64,000 nt of DNA, from positions 1-64,000 of the forward strand of contig CACMQQ010000004.1 of the NCBI GenBank assembly GCA_902615915.1, given 5' to 3'. The translations under genes were made by a program, and so were the position numbers. How positions within the stretch are numbered: the first letter of the stretch is position 1; every line of letters starts with the position of its first letter. The stretch is from an uncultured Fidelibacterota bacterium (GTDB taxonomy: Bacteria; Fidelibacterota; Marinisomatia; Marinisomatales; TCS55). The notes under the pieces are model-generated. The model worked only from the letters and a program-made list of their open reading frames with translations, ran no database searches and was not told where the DNA came from. Shown here in pieces: positions 55,801 to 61,800 of this stretch.

Positions 55801-58800
55801 TGAACTTATCTGGAGAGGCTTCAGGTTTTGAGAAGATCACGGTCACCCCTGTCAATGATGGTATATTTGACGCATCGGATAATGAAGCAACTACAACTCA
55901 GCTTAATAATGAGGTATATTTAAGAGCGATTGGTGCCCCCATCATCACTGCTACATCAGTAGATGCATATAACACCAAATTAACGGTTAAATTCCTAAAA
56001 CCTATCTTTAATACGAACAGTGGTTCGGGCTTGCCTGAGGTTTCAGATTTTAGTCTGGCGCTTTCTGGAGGAACTGCAACCCTCACTTCTGCTACTCCAA
56101 CATCCATATCAGGTAGAAATGGACCAGAGCTTGAATTTACTTTTTCAACCAGTGGAGTAGCTGATGGTAATGAAACCATTACGATCACCCCAGTTCAAAA
56201 TGCATTATGGGATATTGATGGAACTGTGGTATCAAATTCACAATCAAACAATACAGCAACCTTAAATGCATCTTTTATGAACCCCATCACTAATTTTGAG
56301 CACAATAGTGGCAACGCCACGCATAACTCTATGATCCATATATCGGGAGATGTGTATGCGATCGCTTATGAGGGGTCGAATAATAAAGGAACTATTCAAA
56401 CCATATCCATAACTAGCGCTGGCGGCGTGACGAACAGCAGCTATATTGCATCCGAAGAGCACGATGATAACAATGGAGAATACAATCAACTGGTCCACCT
56501 TACCGGGACCAAGTATGTCTTATTCTACAGGGGTCAATCTAGTGATGGTTTTGCCAAAGTTTTTAATATATCTAACAATGGTCAAACGATCGAAGCAATT
56601 AGCTCTGCATTAGAGTTTGCTACAAATGATGCTCAACATATTTCTGCTTTAAAAATAACAGACTCAACATTGGTAGCTGCTTGGCAAAGAAGCAATGATG
56701 ATAATTATATAACGACTTTTAAAGTTTCATCGGATGGATCCTCCATTACTTCGACCGTGAGCACTAACCACGATGGCAGTTATGGCAGATCGAATTCTTT
56801 AGTCCGGGCTGATGAGGATACCTATATCTTAAGCTATAACGGAAGTAGTAACTATGGAAGGGTCCAAACCTTTACTATTCCCCCCGATGGTAGCTCCATC
56901 ACGGAAGTTGCCAATGCTGCATTTTCAGATAACAGTTACAGCTATTGGAATAGTATGATTCAGATCGATCATGACACCTATGTCAATGCGGGCTACTCCT
57001 ATAATACTAGCGGAGCGAATGGATATTATGGCGTATTAGAAACATTTACTATACCTCTAGATGGATCATCCATTACTTCTGTCGCAACCTTGAAATATAC
57101 CGATCAAAACCTTGGTACGCATAACAAACTGTTTAAACTGAATGATAGTGAATTTGTGTTAGCTTACGAAGGAAAGAATGGCGATGGATATCTAGAAATG
57201 TACAGCGTCTCTTCAAACGGTGCCACCTTAACAAAAAAATGGCAGAACGAATTCGATATATCCAATATGGAATGGCCTTCAATAACTAGACTAGATAAAA
57301 ATACCATAGCCATTGCATATGCAGGAGGGTCAAGCGATGGATATATCCAAACATTTGATATTGGAACTTCTGATAATACTGGACCTACTATTACCTTCAA
57401 TTCCTTAAACTATGATAATAATCAACTAACGGTCGGGTTGAATGAAAAAGCGTACGATACAAATTCTGGCAGTGGAGATCTTGAAGTAGGGGACTTCGCT
57501 TTATCTATAACTAATGGAGTAGCTACAATAGGAAGTGCAACTCCTACTAGCATCAGCCGCATTGGTGATCATCAGTATGTGCTTGGCTTTAGCTTGAGCG
57601 GAACTCCGAATGGTAGCGAACAATTGGCAGTTGTTCCAATAGCTAATTCAATTTTTGATATCAATGGTACTGCTTCTTCAGCGAGTCAAAGCAACAACAC
57701 TGTCAATTTATTTGAAAAGGTCCTCCCTACGATCTCCTCTACTGCCCTAGCTGCTGATAACAGTACCATCACTGCAACTTTTTCAGAAGCAGTATTCAAA
57801 AGTCGTTCTGCCAGTGGAACGGGGTTTGCCGGAAATGGAGATTTGGAGGTAAATGACTTTGTACTTTCCATGTCAGGGGGTGTTGCAACACTAGGAAGTG
57901 CAACTCCAACCAGCATCTCTAAAAGCAGCAATGCATATACCCTAGGTATAAATTATATCGGTCTTCCAAACGGCAGTGAGGTTATCACTGTCATACCAGC
58001 ACAAGATGCAATATATGACAACACCGGAAATATAGCGAGCACAACACAAAGCAACAATACTAAAACATTCAATTCAGAGAAAATTCGTATTGCTAAGAGC
58101 CTAGAATTTGAAACCGGATACGCTCAATTCCTTTCCCTTTTAAAAAGAGATGCAGATACCTACATCGCAGCATTTATGTACAATTCAAATGATCGTAACG
58201 GTGATGGATATCTTTCAGCATTTAATATTTCTGCTGATGGCGAGACCTTAACAGAGGTCAATATTAATAATAGTTCTAGATGGCAATGGGAAAGCAATGA
58301 TTACGCACAAGGTAATTGGGTACAAGTAGATACCAATACGTTTGCGCTTGCATTCTGGGATTACGGCAATGGTGGTTATATCAACACATTTGATATTTCT
58401 GCAGATGGTTCAACCGTATCAGAAAAGAAACAGCGTTTCCAATTTAGCGCAAGTAGCTCCACTTGGGATGGCTACTACAATTCATTTATTAAACTAAGTT
58501 CATCAATTTATGTAATTGCTTATCAAGATAATAGTAATCGTGGCGTCATAGCGACCTTTACTATATCAGATGATGGAAATACAATCGTTAAAAAGGATTC
58601 AGAATATTATATCTCTGGCGGTGGTAGTAATAATTACATGGCTTGGAACTCGCTCGTAAAGATCGATGACAATACAATCGCAAACGCCCATTCAGGTGCA
58701 AGTGGCGGAGCTGAAGGCTGGATAACCACTTACAATATTGACCCATCAAGCGGAGACATAACAGGTGCCAGCGGCAGTCAAAATACTTATGTCAACAGAT

Positions 58801-61800
58801 TAAAGCATGACAATGTACAAGGAAAGTTCAATTCTCTGGTTCATCTTGGTAGTGATAAATATGTTCTTGCCTATGCAGGATCAGGCGATGATGGCTACTT
58901 GACAAGTTTTACCATATCAGCTGATGGTGCCACCATCACAGAAATTGAACAATTAGAGCATGACACCAACAGAGGTTTTTACAATAAACTTATCACTATC
59001 AGCGAAGAAGCAGTACTTTTAGTGTATTCAGGAGATGATAACGATGGTGGTAACGATTCTTATGATGGCTATATTAAGTCCATTAGCATTAACTCGAATG
59101 GAACAGGTATATCTGTTTCAGCGACTGATGAATTTGAGACACAAAAAGGAGAGTATACAGATATTGCTGATATCGATGGAAATACGTTTGCTGTAGTAAG
59201 CGAAGGCTATGGCAGTGATGGCTTTATTAGAACTTTCAATGTGCGTGCATCTGATCAAAGCGCACCAACCATCACATCGAGAAGCCTAGCGGCAGATAAT
59301 GCTACCATTGCAGTTACTTTTAATGAGGATGTTTATGCAGTATCAAACGGAACCGGTGATTTGCAAACTAGCGATTTTGAATTGTCTATTTCAGGCGGAT
59401 CGGCTACCTTGAGCTCAACAACCCCTACCAGTATATCGCGAAGTGGTAACGTTTACACGCTTGGTATCGGATTGAATTCTCCCGCAAGCGGAACTGAAAC
59501 AATCACAGTTAAACCCGTTGCTAATTCGATCTTTGACCTTGCTGGAAATATTTCCGTCACCAATCAAAGCAACAATACAGCTACACTTAATGACAAATTG
59601 GGTCCATCTATAACTGGTATAGTGATCACTAATGATAATTCAAGCGTAAATGTCACATTAGCTGAAACTGCCTATCCTGGCACAGCCAATAGCGGAGCAT
59701 TGATCGCTGATGATTGGGTCCTTTCCATACCAGACACCAACAGTACAGCAAAACTTGGTAGCGCTACCCCTACCAGTATTGCAAAAAGTGGCAATACCTA
59801 TACATTAGGCCTCAATATAGTTGGCACCCCAGATGGTGCTGAAGTGCTAAAGGTAAGCCCTGCGGCTAATTCGATATACGATGTTTTAGATAACATCTCG
59901 AGTACAACACAGAGTAACAATACTGCAAATCTTAAAGATAAAGCGCCTGCAACCATAACAGCTGTTAACGTATCCAATGATAATACTTCTGTAGCAGTCA
60001 CAATATCGGAGGCAGTATATAGTTCCAACAATGGTAGCGGTGATCTAGAAAAGGGAGATTTTACTTTCACTATGAGCGGAGGCGCTGCTTCACTTTCTAG
60101 CGCTACTCCCACAACTATTTCAAAAAGTGGTAATGTTTATACTTTAGGGTTTGGATTGAGCGGTACTCCATCAGGTGCAGAAATAATAAATGTGAGTCCT
60201 GTAGCTAATTCGATATACGATGCTTTGGGCAATACCAGCCTCACCTCTCAATCCAATAATACCGCCAATCTGAAAGATAAAGCTAAGCCTATAATATCAA
60301 ACTTAGAACTCGCAAATAACAATGGAACCATAGCTGTTACTTTTTCAGAGTCAGTTTTTTCAAACATTAACGGAAGTGGCGATCTAGACTCGCTTGACTT
60401 TGTTCTTTCAATGTCTGGGTCAGGAGCATCGTTGTCACAAGCAAATCCCACAACAATATCAAAAAATGGCAATATCTATACTCTTGGAATAGGATTAAAT
60501 GGAACCCCTACCGGTGCTGAAAACCTGATAGTTAAACCAGCGCTAAATGCAATTTATGATAGTTCCGGTAACACTGCTGACACCACTCAAGCTGGAAACT
60601 CTAAGACGTTAAACGATAAATTTGCACCTACTATAACTGCAGTTGCTCCATCTAGCGATAATACCAGTATTGTCGTTTCTTTCTCCGAAACTGTTTTTAA
60701 AGCGAGCAATGGAAATGGCGATTTGGAGGTTTCAGATTTTAAATTATCAATGAGCGGTGGAAGAGCTATTTTAAAGAGCGCAACTCCAACTAGTATTTCA
60801 AAGAGCGGAAACAATTATACTCTAGGAATTAATGTTTCTGGTATAGGAACTGGCAAAGAAGTGATAGCAGCAATTCCGATCGCAAGCTCAATATATGATA
60901 ATGCAGGAAACGTTGCGCTTTCAACGCAAGCTTCCAATACAACCTACTTAAAAGACCTTTCGGGTCCTATCATTGTATCCATGACGCCTGAAAACCAAAA
61001 CAACAATCTGGTGGTCACCTTTGATGAACCTGCCTTTACAAGTAGCAATGGTACGGGTATTTTGGATACCTCCGATGTTACGCTTACACTTACAGGGGGA
61101 ACTGCAACCCTAATAACATCCAAACCTGACACAATAACGCAAAGTGGCAATGCCTATACATTTGACCTAGATCTAAATGGAAAGGTCAACGGATTTGAAG
61201 TATTAAAGTTTCAATTAGCATTTAATGCAGTATATGACTCATTAGGAAATGTTGCTAACCCTATCCAGGCAATAAGCGAGGTCAATCTTATTGATCAAAC
61301 CGCGCCAACCTTTGCTAAAATAACAATGGAAAATGATAATAGCGCTGTGAATGTAAAATTCAGTAACCCCGTTTTCAATAAAACGGGGGGCAGTGGTTCT
61401 TTGGAGAAAGAAGACTTTGTCTTAAAACTTGAAGGAGGTACAGCGACATTAGATGGCTCTACACCAAATAGCATCGCTTACATTGACAGCACAAGCTCAT
61501 ATCAACTTTCTATTTCCATTACTGGAACACCTGATGGGTATGAGAAACTGACCGTATCGCCTTCTGCAAATTCGATCTATGATGCTGCTGATAACATTGC
61601 GAATACTGAGCAAGCTATCAATTCCACTAATCTTATAGATAAAGCACTTCCAGTTATTAAATCAATAGATATTGCATCAAGTAATGCGACTGTTACCGTA
61701 AACCTAAGCGAACCCGTTTTCAGTACCGCCGTTGGCATTGGGGAGCTAAGCTTTGCCGACTTTTTATTAACAATTGCCGGAGGTACTGCAAACCTACCTC

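Noticed and set aside
58180-58210. Dockerin- or EF-hand-like sequence DRNGDGYL in the third propeller block.
   Set aside because: It is an isolated match to the SxDGY turn shared by the propeller repeats. A dockerin needs two such loops with flanking helices.
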